Shown: positions 1 to 6,321, numbered from the stretch's first letter. The stretch: 6,697 bases of DNA from Gemmatimonadota bacterium (GCA_030598525.1 JAUVPT010000091.1:1-6697); one strand, 5' to 3'. The notes: a model not told the origin generated them from the letters alone. Program-made: numbers and translations.

Positions 1-1145
1 ACGGTGAGTGTCAGCGTGGTCGAATCGCCGGCCACCAGGGCGTCGGCCTTCACCGTCACGACGGAGTTCTGAGGGGAGGGCTCCACGTCCAACACGGTGA
101 TCGTGGGAAGCGGGCTCGTCACGGGCTCGCCGTCGATCGTGGCGGAGATCGTCGTGGCGGTTCCCGCTCCGGTCGCGCGGAAGCTGGCCGTGTACGTGCC
201 ATCGCCGAGGTCGACGCTGTCCGTCTCTATCACGCCCTCGCTTACGCCGCCCCCCCCGGCGGCCGAGAACACGACTTCCCTTCCGCCGGAAACGAGGTCC
301 CTTCCTTCGGCGTCTCTCGTCCGTAGCAGGAGCTGCACGACGGTGCCGACGGTCACGGTATCCGCAGATACGATCAGCTCCGACTCGGCTGTCGACACCG
401 GCCCGGCCACCACGCGCAGCGAATCGGTCATCGGGACGGTCTCTCCGTCGAGCGTGGCGCCGATCGTCCTGGCCGTTCCCGTGGCCGTGCCGGTAAACGC
501 GGCCGTGTAGGTGCCGTCGCCGTGGTCGGTCGTCGTCCCGATATCTCCCGCGCTCGTGCCTCCGGTGGCTGTGAACAGGACCTCACTGCCACCTCCCTGC
601 TGCTGATTTCCGGCAGCATCGCGCGCGACGAGCTTCAGCTCCGCAGTCCCTCCCACGTCCAGATTCCGGGTCGAGAGGAGAAGCTCGGAGGTCGAAACCG
701 TGGCGGGACCCGCCGACACGCGCAGGGCCGGCGAAGGCGTCGTCACCGTATCGCCGTCGATCGGCGCTCCGATCGACAGCGGCGTTCCGGCAACGGTGGC
801 CGAGAACGTGGCCGTGTACGTGCCGTCGTGGTGATCGGTCGTCGCCCCTATCGTGCCGGCGCTAGCACCTGCCGTCGTTCCGCCTGCAGCATGAAACAGG
901 ACGGTCAGGCCGCCCGAGCGGATCCGGTTCCCCGCGGCGTCCCGCGTCTCCAGGCTGAGCTCCGCGCTGTCTCCCGCTTCGACAGATTCGGGCGATACGG
1001 TGACGACGGATCGGGCCGTCGAGGTTTCGTCGGCGGAGGGACCGGTGACGGAATCTCCACCGCACGAGGCCAGCAGCACCGCCAAGCCTACCCCGAGTGC
1101 GGGCAGCGGCGGCGCTCGCAGGACGAACCCGGCCCGCCCGTTCAT
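1..1145 (-). CDS. Ig-like repeat lipoprotein, C-terminus outside the window
   Basis: Open through 381 codons to the left edge, so the end is missing. A basic N-terminus is followed by a hydrophobic stretch and the lipobox L25-A-S-C28, so the protein should be exported, lipidated on Cys28 and anchored in a membrane. The rest is tandem Ig-like modules of about 102-107 residues, and a fourth begins at the edge. Each module has a G-D/G-T-x-x-L start, an R-D-A-x-G motif (Asp69, Asp176, Asp278), a V-x-F-x-A-x-G-G motif and a G-D-G-T-Y-T-A motif (Gly-Thr-Tyr at 108-110, 211-213, 316-318), then T-I-x-A-x-x-D-G. This resembles the invasin/intimin-type (Big_1-like) or filamin-like Ig repeats of bacterial surface proteins. 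No catalytic motif is seen. The start is fixed by the lipoprotein signal and by GGAGGA five bases upstream. The ATG overlaps the TGA of the upstream gene, so translation is probably coupled. Adhesion or a structural surface role is inference. Confidence 0.85.
   Translation of the reverse strand, partial: MNGRAGFVLRAPPLPALGVGLAVLLASCGGDSVTGPSADETSTARSVVTVSPESVEAGDSAELSLETRDAAGNRIRSGGLTVLFHAAGGTTAGASAGTIGATTDHHDGTYTATFSATVAGTPLSIGAPIDGDTVTTPSPALRVSAGPATVSTSELLLSTRNLDVGGTAELKLVARDAAGNQQQGGGSEVLFTATGGTSAGDIGTTTDHGDGTYTAAFTGTATGTARTIGATLDGETVPMTDSLRVVAGPVSTAESELIVSADTVTVGTVVQLLLRTRDAEGRDLVSGGREVVFSAAGGGGVSEGVIETDSVDLGDGTYTASFRATGAGTATTISATIDGEPVTSPLPTITVLDVEPSPQNSVVTVKADALVAGDSTTLTLT
186..828 (-). 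repeat. DNA-level trace of three tandem Ig modules
   Basis: A near-identical 19-base block, ggccgtgtacgtgccgtcg on the plus strand, recurs at 186-204, 501-519 and 810-828 with one change in each of the first two copies. It encodes the D-G-T-Y-T-A motif of each Ig-like module. The copies are 315 and 309 bases apart, whole numbers of codons, so the modules arose by in-frame tandem duplication. Sequence between the blocks has diverged more. Confidence 0.8.
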
Positions 1146-1155
1146 GGGTTCCTCC
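1142..1155 (-). promoter_or_regulatory. ATGA stop/start overlap with internal ribosome binding site
   Basis: On the minus strand GGAGGA (1150-1155) is followed four bases later by ATGA (1142-1145). The ATG starts the Ig-repeat lipoprotein and the TGA ends the 1105-residue lipoprotein. The ribosome binding site therefore lies in the last codons (Tyr-Trp-Arg-Asn-Pro) of the upstream gene. This is the classical arrangement for translational coupling within one mRNA. Confidence 0.85.
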
Positions 1156-4100
1156 AGTACACCAGCTTCAGGCCGAAGAAGTGGACCGAGTTCGGGCCCG
1201 TCAGGTCTCCGACCGGATCGTAGCACGCGAACTCGGTGCCGTGCCGGGCCATGAACTCGTGGCTTCCCTCCGCCAGTGTTCCAACTCCGACGGGGACCCA
1301 CGTCCGCCCCGAAGGACCATCATCAGGCACCACCGGGCAGGCGCCCTGGCCGACGAACGAGGGTCCGGATGCTTCCGTCGTCCCGACGGCGAACACCTCG
1401 TCGGGCTGGTCGTCGGACCGCAGGATATCCACCAAAACCTCGACGCCGAACACCGACAGGTGCGGCGGCACGGTAAACGTCCCGAGCACCGTCTCCAGTC
1501 GGCCCGGCTCCAGCGCGATGGAAGCGTCATCGATCAGGTAGACGACGGAGTCGGCCACGACCGTGCTCGAGCAGTCGATCGTGAACGCGACGAGAGTGGA
1601 GTCCCTGGCGCTGACATCCAGATCGATGACATCGATCGTCGGCGTGCAACTCGGAGATATACCTTCCAGCCGGATCGTCGTAGGCCCGGGAGTCGTGCCG
1701 GCGATTTCGATCGTCGCGTCGCTATCGATGAGTCGCAGCAGCGTGTCCGCCGGAGCGGACGATGGCTGCACCACGACGCGATACCCGTCCGGATCCGTTC
1801 CGGCGCCGGTCGTCACGGTCCGCACGTGCAGGCGCTCCACACACTCGACGTCGAATCCGACCTCGGCGGTCTCGCCGCTCAGTACAGTCACGACCCGGGG
1901 GGACTCTCCTTCGAGCGTGCAGCGGTCGGGCAGGCCGTCCGGCGCGCTCAGCTCGACCAGGTGGCGACCACTGGCACCGCTGGCCGAATAGAGCGGGATC
2001 CGCCCCCCGATCGTCTCCTCGTCCGAGGCCTCGAGCGTCACGCGCACCGAGTCGTCAGGGGTGCCCTCCCGGACGATCCGGGCGGAGTATGTGATCGGCG
2101 CGGACGGCGGAGGCGGATCCGCGTCGCCCGTCAGGGTCCGCAATAAGACGCTCCCGAGCGCGATGCATCGGACATCGAAGTTCGTGAACAGGGTGTCGCC
2201 CGACAGCACGGTCCTGTCGTGCTCCACGGGGTGGGCCACGGCGCAGTTCTCACGCACGTCCTGCAGGGCGAACCGGTGCTCTCCCGTCGCCCGGCTCCGT
2301 GGATCCGGGTTCTTCGGGATCAGCGAATCGACGAGGACCTGCCCGGCAGTTTCGATCGGAATCGTGGTTGCCGGTTCATCCGCCGCGACAGCCGCTGATT
2401 CGACTAGTGTAGTTCCTCCGGCCAAACCGTCGTCGAACCATTTTCGCGAACTTCCAACCGTGTCGATCCGCGCCAGCGCGAGGTGATATCCATTCGGATC
2501 CGGGTCGGGACCACCAGTCGTCGTAACCACCCTTACGGCCCCGAGCGGGATGCACTCCACGTGTACCGCCACACGCGACGTGTCGTGGTCGGCGAGACCC
2601 GGCGTCACGATACGGAGGTTGGAGCGCACGCCGACGGTATCGTACTTCTCGCCCTGTACGGTGCAGTTGCCGGCCACGTCGGTAAGACGCACGCGGTGTG
2701 CGTAGGAATCGCCGGACCGCAAGTCGGTGAACACGCGCCGCGCGCCTGCGGCGCTGCTGTCGATCGTGTTCGTGGACGCTAAATGCTGCAGGCCGAACAG
2801 GGCGTCGTTCACATTGAACGCCGGCGTCAGCTCGACATCGTAGAAGTCGTCCAGGTCGTCGCCCGTCGTGGTGTCCGTGACCACGAGCGGTCCGCGGCTG
2901 TAGATCTCCGCGAGGATGACCGGCTGGTGCAGCGGGATGGTCGCCGAAAACTCCAGCTTGCGCAGATCGTTGGGGTCCACGCCGTGCACGGGCTGCTTCC
3001 GGAGGATCTCGGCACGCCCCCCGATCGAGAGCCCCGTCACGTAGTCGATCCTCGCCAGCCAGTCGTATCCGGGGATCGAAAACCGCGCCGGGGCCTCGAG
3101 CGTCGGCTTGACGTTCACGAACGGCCCCGCGACGTAGTAGAACTTCAGAAACAGCTCCGGCTGCACGGTGAAGGTCACCTTCGACTCGACCTCCGCCGAA
3201 AGGCCTTCGAGGGGCGGCGGCGGCAGACCGTCCCATCTCGTTCCGGCCCCGAACACCGGACTCCAGCTGCCGGCATTGTACCGTACACCGGCCGAAAGCT
3301 CGAACCCCGCTCCGAAGTCGCCCTTGTACTTGATCGCGCCCGTGGCCGTCAGCTCCGCCTTCGCCTTGATGGTGAACAGGAGGACGCCGGCGATCGGTAC
3401 GTATCCAGCCCAGTAGATGAACGGCTTTCGCAGCGTCAGCAGGGTCTTCTCGGCCTCCGCCAGGGAGAGTTTCTTCTGAACGCCGACGCTCCAGACCAGC
3501 GGATTCGCCTCGTCGCTGAACGCGGTCAGTGACAGGCCGCCCGTATAGATGGCGTGAAACTCCTTCAGCTGACCTGCCCCGATCGATGCGCCGAGATCCA
3601 GGGTCGGACCGAAGTTCAGGGCCCCGTCTTCCACCGCGAACTCGAAATCGGGTTCGCCCGGAATGTCGTTGTCCTTGTAACTCAGCTTGAGGCCGCTGAG
3701 CTTGAGCATGGTGGGGCTGACCTGGCTGACTCCATCGGCCATGTGCACCACGCTGGATGGGCCCCACCACACGGCGCCGGTTCCGGTGCCGGCCTCGGAG
3801 CCGGCATCGCCCTCGGCGAAGATCCGGGTCGATCCGCCGAATCCGCCGTTCTCGATCACGTTGGCCACGCCAGCCTGGGTCGTCTGCAGGACGAACGTGT
3901 TTCCGTTCCTCTCGACACCGCGCACGTGGCGCAGGAACCCCTCGTCCTGCGCCCCGACGATCACCTTCGTCGTGTCGATCTCCGGCATCTCGCCGTCGAT
4001 CAGCTCGAACTCGAACCGGCCGGAGATGGTATCGCGACTGACGAGGCTGAGATTCGTCGAGTCGATGATCACCGCGCACTCGCAGACTGTGACGATGTCG

Positions 4101-4459
4101 ATCGTGATGCGCGCTTCGCCGGATGCGGACCCGGAAGAGGCCCTGATCGTGACCAGCCCCTCTTGGAGTGCAGTGACGACTCCAGTGGCGCTCACGGATG
4201 CAGCACCCGGGTCATCGCTCGACCACTGCACGACTGCGCCTTCGATCACGGCGTCAGAGGAATCACGGACTTCGGCTGTCAATGTCGTGGATTGCCCTAT
4301 GCCGAGCTGCGCGTCGCCGGGTGTGACGATGACCTCGGCGGCAATGTCAGGATCATTCGGATCGGGGCCGTCCGGACCCATCGCATCGTCGCCGCAGCCT
4401 GCTACCGCCAGGAGAACGACGAGGACAATAGTACGCCGCGGGCCGCGGAACAGGCGCAT
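1142..4459 (-). CDS. Large modular secreted lipoprotein (Big_2 domain plus cysteine-paired repeats)
   Basis: A 1105-residue protein. The chosen ATG at 4459 has AAGGAG (4469-4474) nine bases upstream and gives a clean lipoprotein signal: basic start, hydrophobic residues 11-20, then V19-A-G-C22. The reading frame runs 78 codons further upstream, but that extension would bury the signal. Residues 30-40 are an acidic, Pro-rich linker. Residues 40-121 are a bacterial Ig-like group 2 (Big_2) domain. Residues 125-520 are a large beta-rich region with no motif I can name. It has a hydrophobic stretch at 347-363 and a G-V-R-Y-N-x-G-S-W-S-P segment at 391-401. Residues 526-963 hold four related modules with paired cysteines. 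Residues 966-1105 form a distinct C-terminal beta-type domain with Cys1041 and Cys1079. No protease, hydrolase or sorting motif is seen. It is the first gene of an operon with the Ig-repeat lipoprotein. A role in surface structure or ligand binding is inference. Confidence 0.9.
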   Translation of the reverse strand: MRLFRGPRRTIVLVVLLAVAGCGDDAMGPDGPDPNDPDIAAEVIVTPGDAQLGIGQSTTLTAEVRDSSDAVIEGAVVQWSSDDPGAASVSATGVVTALQEGLVTIRASSGSASGEARITIDIVTVCECAVIIDSTNLSLVSRDTISGRFEFELIDGEMPEIDTTKVIVGAQDEGFLRHVRGVERNGNTFVLQTTQAGVANVIENGGFGGSTRIFAEGDAGSEAGTGTGAVWWGPSSVVHMADGVSQVSPTMLKLSGLKLSYKDNDIPGEPDFEFAVEDGALNFGPTLDLGASIGAGQLKEFHAIYTGGLSLTAFSDEANPLVWSVGVQKKLSLAEAEKTLLTLRKPFIYWAGYVPIAGVLLFTIKAKAELTATGAIKYKGDFGAGFELSAGVRYNAGSWSPVFGAGTRWDGLPPPPLEGLSAEVESKVTFTVQPELFLKFYYVAGPFVNVKPTLEAPARFSIPGYDWLARIDYVTGLSIGGRAEILRKQPVHGVDPNDLRKLEFSATIPLHQPVILAEIYSRGPLVVTDTTTGDDLDDFYDVELTPAFNVNDALFGLQHLASTNTIDSSAAGARRVFTDLRSGDSYAHRVRLTDVAGNCTVQGEKYDTVGVRSNLRIVTPGLADHDTSRVAVHVECIPLGAVRVVTTTGGPDPDPNGYHLALARIDTVGSSRKWFDDGLAGGTTLVESAAVAADEPATTIPIETAGQVLVDSLIPKNPDPRSRATGEHRFALQDVRENCAVAHPVEHDRTVLSGDTLFTNFDVRCIALGSVLLRTLTGDADPPPPSAPITYSARIVREGTPDDSVRVTLEASDEETIGGRIPLYSASGASGRHLVELSAPDGLPDRCTLEGESPRVVTVLSGETAEVGFDVECVERLHVRTVTTGAGTDPDGYRVVVQPSSAPADTLLRLIDSDATIEIAGTTPGPTTIRLEGISPSCTPTIDVIDLDVSARDSTLVAFTIDCSSTVVADSVVYLIDDASIALEPGRLETVLGTFTVPPHLSVFGVEVLVDILRSDDQPDEVFAVGTTEASGPSFVGQGACPVVPDDGPSGRTWVPVGVGTLAEGSHEFMARHGTEFACYDPVGDLTGPNSVHFFGLKLVYWRNP
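1571..2884 (-). repeat. Four divergent protein modules with a conserved cysteine pair
   Basis: Within the 1105-residue lipoprotein, residues 526-636, 642-765, 771-873 and 878-963 share a layout. Each begins with a beta strand ending in T-x-T-T-G or T-L-T-G. The second and fourth follow this with D-P-D/N-G-Y. Each then has a variable middle, a Cys after a helix or loop, and a closing strand ending F-D-V-x-C or equivalent. The cysteines are 599/636, 739/765, 847/873 and 938/963, that is 37, 26, 26 and 25 residues apart, so each module could hold one disulfide. The layout matches a module I remember from Gemmatimonadota secreted proteins. The copies are too diverged to show as DNA repeats. Confidence 0.7.
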
Positions 4460-4567
4460 CGGTTTCGGCTCCTTGAGAGAGAACTGACAATCGCTCGTGA
4501 TGGGGTCGTCGAAAGGGCCAACCCACCCAGCGGGCAGTGCGCCTGTCGTGCCGAACACCGTATCTCC

Positions 4568-4595
4568 ATGATAGACAACAATCTGGAAATGGGAA
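4568..4595 (-). promoter_or_regulatory. Possible promoter of the two-lipoprotein operon
   Basis: On the minus strand TTCCCA (4590-4595, 4 of 6 to the sigma-70 -35) is followed after 16 bases by TATCAT (4568-4573, 5 of 6 to the -10). It would give a leader of about 100 bases before the ATG at 4459. It is the best match I found here, but this is a weak type of evidence in GC-rich DNA. Confidence 0.35.
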
Positions 4596-4698
4596 CCCCA
4601 TCTGCACCGCGCTGACGCGATCCAGTTAGAAACCGGTGGAAGCGAGCAGGGGCGCTGGCAAGCTTGAGTCCGAAGTGCGGGAGAGGGTTGCACAGCTT

Positions 4699-4766
4699 GC
4701 GGCGGGATTTCGCTCCCGAGCTAGAGGACCAGCCCTTGAAGGGTCTCCTCCCACCCGCCGCTTTTT
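4699..4766 (+). terminator. Terminator-like inverted repeat facing the plus direction
   Basis: GCGGCGGG (4699-4706) and CCCGCCGC (4754-4761) are perfect 8-base complements, and the second arm is followed by TTTTT (4762-4766). The 47-base loop holds a small palindrome, CCCTTgAAGGG. The first arm can instead pair locally (CGGGA with TCCCG around TTTCGC). The layout is that of a factor-independent terminator or attenuator, but no plus-strand gene precedes it. It may stop antisense transcription or be a chance structure. Confidence 0.3.
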
Positions 4767-4770
4767 GAGC

Positions 4771-4836
4771 AAAAAAAAAATAGAAGCGCCCGGCGTGCTG
4801 CCGCAGGTATTCGAGCCTGCGAGACACCCGGGCGCT
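4771..4836 (-). terminator. Factor-independent terminator of the small lipoprotein gene
   Basis: Read on the minus strand, AGCGCCCGG (4828-4836) pairs perfectly with CCGGGCGCT (4785-4793). Inside it a second stem, CGCAGG with CCTGCG (4816-4821 and 4802-4807), closes an eight-base loop. After the outer stem come four bases and ten consecutive T residues (4771-4780). It begins 76 bases after the stop codon of the 203-residue lipoprotein gene and separates that gene from the large lipoprotein operon. Confidence 0.8.
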
Positions 4837-4912
4837 CTCGTCTGGCCACGGGAGAGGATTCGACCATAACTGTCGACTGCCTGCCCCGTGTTCAGGTACT
4901 CCATCGAGTCAC

Positions 4913-5524
4913 TTACATGGGAGGCTGGAAGATCGCGGCTCCTGCATCATTGCAGGACTGAACACTGCAGCCCCCTTCTACGTAGTGGATCTGGTTGTCC
5001 ACCATCGTCGGGATCTGCGGCCCATGCAGGCGGAAGACAAAGTGAATCTCCGCCGTCATGGCATCCATCAGCCCGGGCCCGAAGAGTGCTTCCGAAGTAT
5101 CACCCTTTCTGACATGTCCTGTCATCGTGACCGGACCTCCGCCAATCACTCGCCCGCCGGCACGCACGAGGCTCGCATCTACGTCGGGGTTGAACAGATC
5201 ATCGAACCCACAGGGCTGCTGCGCGCACTCCCCGGGGACGTTGAAGATGGCAGCCCACATCGTTGCGGTGTTGGGAGGTGGTGCCCATGCTTCCATCCGA
5301 ACTGTCACGTTGTTCTTGGTCCGGAGTAGCGTAGCCGAGTGAATGACTGCACCGGGAACTGTTCCGAAATCCTCGATCGCGTGGGCGGATTGGGAAACAG
5401 CTGGTCCCGCGCCCTGGCTGAATGTGGGGGACGTGGCTTCCCCAGCGGCCGTCGGCAGACTGCTTTCACAGCCAACCAGGGCGAACGACGCGAAGATGAG
5501 GGCGAGGGAGGAACGGTGATACAT
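4913..5524 (-). CDS. Small secreted lipoprotein of an uncharacterised family
   Basis: A 203-residue protein starting at an ATG with AAGGAG (5531-5536) six bases upstream. A short basic start and hydrophobic residues 7-17 lead to the lipobox A15-L-V-G-C19, so it should be a lipoprotein. Residues 20-55 are a Ser/Thr/Ala-rich linker. The globular part (about 58-203) has M-W-A-A-I-F-N-V-P-x-E-C (89-100), C105-G-F-D-D, a G-G-x-V-I-G-G segment (123-129), F-G-P-G-L-M-D (148-154), and A-E-I-H (158-161) followed by R-x-H-G-P (165-169). Four cysteines (100, 105, 186, 191) form two close pairs, likely disulfides outside the cytoplasm. I remember this pattern from hypothetical secreted proteins of several phyla and know no assigned function. 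It is not a recognised enzyme. It has its own predicted promoter overlapped by an operator-like palindrome, lies 153 bases after the TetR gene, and is closed by a strong terminator. Confidence 0.87.
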   Translation of the reverse strand: MYHRSSLALIFASFALVGCESSLPTAAGEATSPTFSQGAGPAVSQSAHAIEDFGTVPGAVIHSATLLRTKNNVTVRMEAWAPPPNTATMWAAIFNVPGECAQQPCGFDDLFNPDVDASLVRAGGRVIGGGPVTMTGHVRKGDTSEALFGPGLMDAMTAEIHFVFRLHGPQIPTMVDNQIHYVEGGCSVQSCNDAGAAIFQPPM

Positions 5525-5536
5525 ATGCTGCTCCTT

Positions 5537-5544
5537 GGTCGGTC
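5537..5544. promoter_or_regulatory. Isolated operator half-site next to the ribosome binding site
   Basis: GGTCGGTC at 5537-5544 repeats the eight bases at 5630-5637 inside the operator-like palindrome upstream. It directly abuts the ribosome binding site complement (5531-5536) of the small lipoprotein gene. No second arm is present, so chance cannot be excluded. Confidence 0.25.
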
Positions 5545-5622
5545 GCGCAGGAGGTGCCTCTACAACTGACGCGACGGGTAAGGTCCGGTGGGGGGCCGAG
5601 TTCCAAACATTTGAGCCCCACG

Positions 5623-5641
5623 ACTGACCGGTCGGTCAAGT
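5623..5641. promoter_or_regulatory. Operator-like palindrome before the small lipoprotein gene
   Basis: ACTGACCGGTCGGTCAAGT contains TGACC-N4-GGTCA with perfect five-base arms (5625-5638). Its reverse complement, ACTTGACCGACCGGTCAGT, matches the site in front of the TetR gene at 14 of the first 18 positions. It overlaps the last bases of a predicted -10 box and the expected transcription start, where a TetR-type repressor would block transcription. Its assignment to the neighbouring TetR protein is inference. Confidence 0.65.
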
Positions 5642-5667
5642 GTACACAAGAACTTGGCGGGTGTGAA
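5639..5667 (-). promoter_or_regulatory. Predicted promoter of the small lipoprotein gene
   Basis: On the minus strand TTCACA (5662-5667, 5 of 6 to the -35) is separated by exactly 17 bases from TACACT (5639-5644, 4 of 6 to the -10). Transcription would start near 5632, inside the operator-like palindrome, leaving a leader of about 108 bases. A perfect ten-base palindrome, ACCCCGGGGT (5667-5676), lies between this promoter and the stop codon of the TetR gene. Confidence 0.45.
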
Positions 5668-5677
5668 CCCCGGGGTG

Positions 5678-6274
5678 TTACGTCGTCGCGGTCGCGGTCA
5701 ACCTGGCGAGCTCTACGGCAGAACCAGCCATGGCTTCGATCAGCTGCGGATCGTTGTGTGTCTTGGCCAGGAGCACCGTACCTTGATGATACGCGAGGAG
5801 CTGCTCCGCCCCGGTGCGGGCGTCATGGCCAGGTGAGTACTCTGCCAGAGCCTTTTCCAGGTAGCCTCCTATTCGCCCGAAGATCTTCTCCAGCTCGACT
5901 CGAAGCCCCTCATCATTCGCGCTGAGCTCCATCGCGAGATTGCCGAACGGACATCCCTTGATCTGGCCGTTCTCGTTCCGGGCCGAATCGTGGTAGGCAC
6001 ACGTCATGATGAAGAACCGGCGAATGCGCTCAAGCGGTGGAAGGTCGGTGGCGAAGGCAGGTTCCAGCAACTCGTCGCGGAAAAACTCCCACTGAGCGTC
6101 GATCGCCGCAAGCGCCAGGTCGCGCTTGCCGACGAAGAAGTGGTAGAGACTGCCCTTCTTCACATTTGCGGCCTCGCAGATCTCGTTCACACCGACGGCG
6201 TTGTAGCCGCGGGCGTGGAACAGATTCATGGCCGCCCTTATCAAGCGCTCCCTGGTGTCCGATTCTTTGCCCAT
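5678..6274 (-). CDS. TetR/AcrR-family transcriptional repressor, NemR-like
   Basis: A 198-residue protein, the usual length for the family. The N-terminal DNA-binding domain covers about residues 6-52, with helix-turn-helix residues about 27-46 (E-I-C-E-A-A-N-V-K-K-G-S-L-Y-H-F-F) close to the TetR_N consensus. The C-terminal half is the ligand or signal domain. It carries G-x-I-K-G-C108-P-F-G-N-L-A-x-E, which resembles the region around Cys106 of Escherichia coli NemR, and K171 in L-L-A-K-T, which aligns by eye with NemR Lys175. In NemR these two residues form a redox switch for reactive chlorine and electrophiles. Other cysteines are 33 and 92. The start has AAGG upstream at normal spacing. 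An operator-like palindrome lies 21 bases upstream of the ATG, and a related one precedes the next gene, so autoregulation and control of the small lipoprotein are likely. The inducer is unknown. Confidence 0.92.
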   Translation of the reverse strand: MGKESDTRERLIRAAMNLFHARGYNAVGVNEICEAANVKKGSLYHFFVGKRDLALAAIDAQWEFFRDELLEPAFATDLPPLERIRRFFIMTCAYHDSARNENGQIKGCPFGNLAMELSANDEGLRVELEKIFGRIGGYLEKALAEYSPGHDARTGAEQLLAYHQGTVLLAKTHNDPQLIEAMAGSAVELARLTATATT

Positions 6275-6294
6275 TTGAGACCTTACAATGTGGA

Positions 6295-6314
6295 ACTTGA
6301 CCGCTCGGTTAACT
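6295..6314. promoter_or_regulatory. Operator-like palindrome before the TetR gene
   Basis: ACTTGACCGCTCGGTTAACT is an imperfect palindrome (TTGACC-N4-GGTTAA, five of six arm bases complementary). It lies 21-40 bases upstream of the TetR start codon and matches the site at 5623-5641 read on the other strand. It probably serves autoregulation. Confidence 0.6.
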
Positions 6315-6321
6315 TTGGTCC

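Larger units (their letters stand above)
4460..4770. other. Intergenic region upstream of the lipoprotein operon
   Basis: A 311-base stretch between the terminator of the small lipoprotein gene and the start of the large one. No credible gene is present: the open frames on either strand lack ribosome binding sites and recognisable protein sequence. It contains a plausible minus-strand promoter at 4568-4595 and a long-range inverted repeat at 4699-4766. I saw no known riboswitch class and no copy of the TetR-type palindrome found further right. Confidence 0.6.

Noticed and set aside
2376..4079. A 567-codon open frame on the minus strand overlapping the large lipoprotein gene
   Set aside because: It lies in another frame of the same strand, is dominated by Arg, Gly and Ala as expected of shadow frames in GC-rich DNA, and shows no recognisable protein sequence.
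3554..4615. Long plus-strand open frames antisense to the large lipoprotein gene (also 1097-2146 and 2783-3532)
   Set aside because: They are shadows of the minus-strand gene, with low-complexity composition, no family resemblance and no ribosome binding site support.
4460..4693. Upstream extension of the large lipoprotein by 78 codons to an ATG at 4693
   Set aside because: The extension has no matching ribosome binding site that I can see and would bury a textbook lipoprotein signal and lipobox; the ATG at 4459 has AAGGAG at good spacing.
4681..4766. Possible glycine or other riboswitch in the GC-rich intergenic region
   Set aside because: A GCGGGAGAGG string resembles the start of a glycine aptamer, but the other conserved elements are absent and it would face away from any gene.
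4802..4821. T-arm-like sequence (CGCAGG, loop CTCGAATA, CCTGCG on the minus strand) suggesting another tRNA
   Set aside because: The loop is eight bases, there is no acceptor, D-arm or anticodon arm around it, and the stem is fully explained as the inner part of the terminator hairpin.
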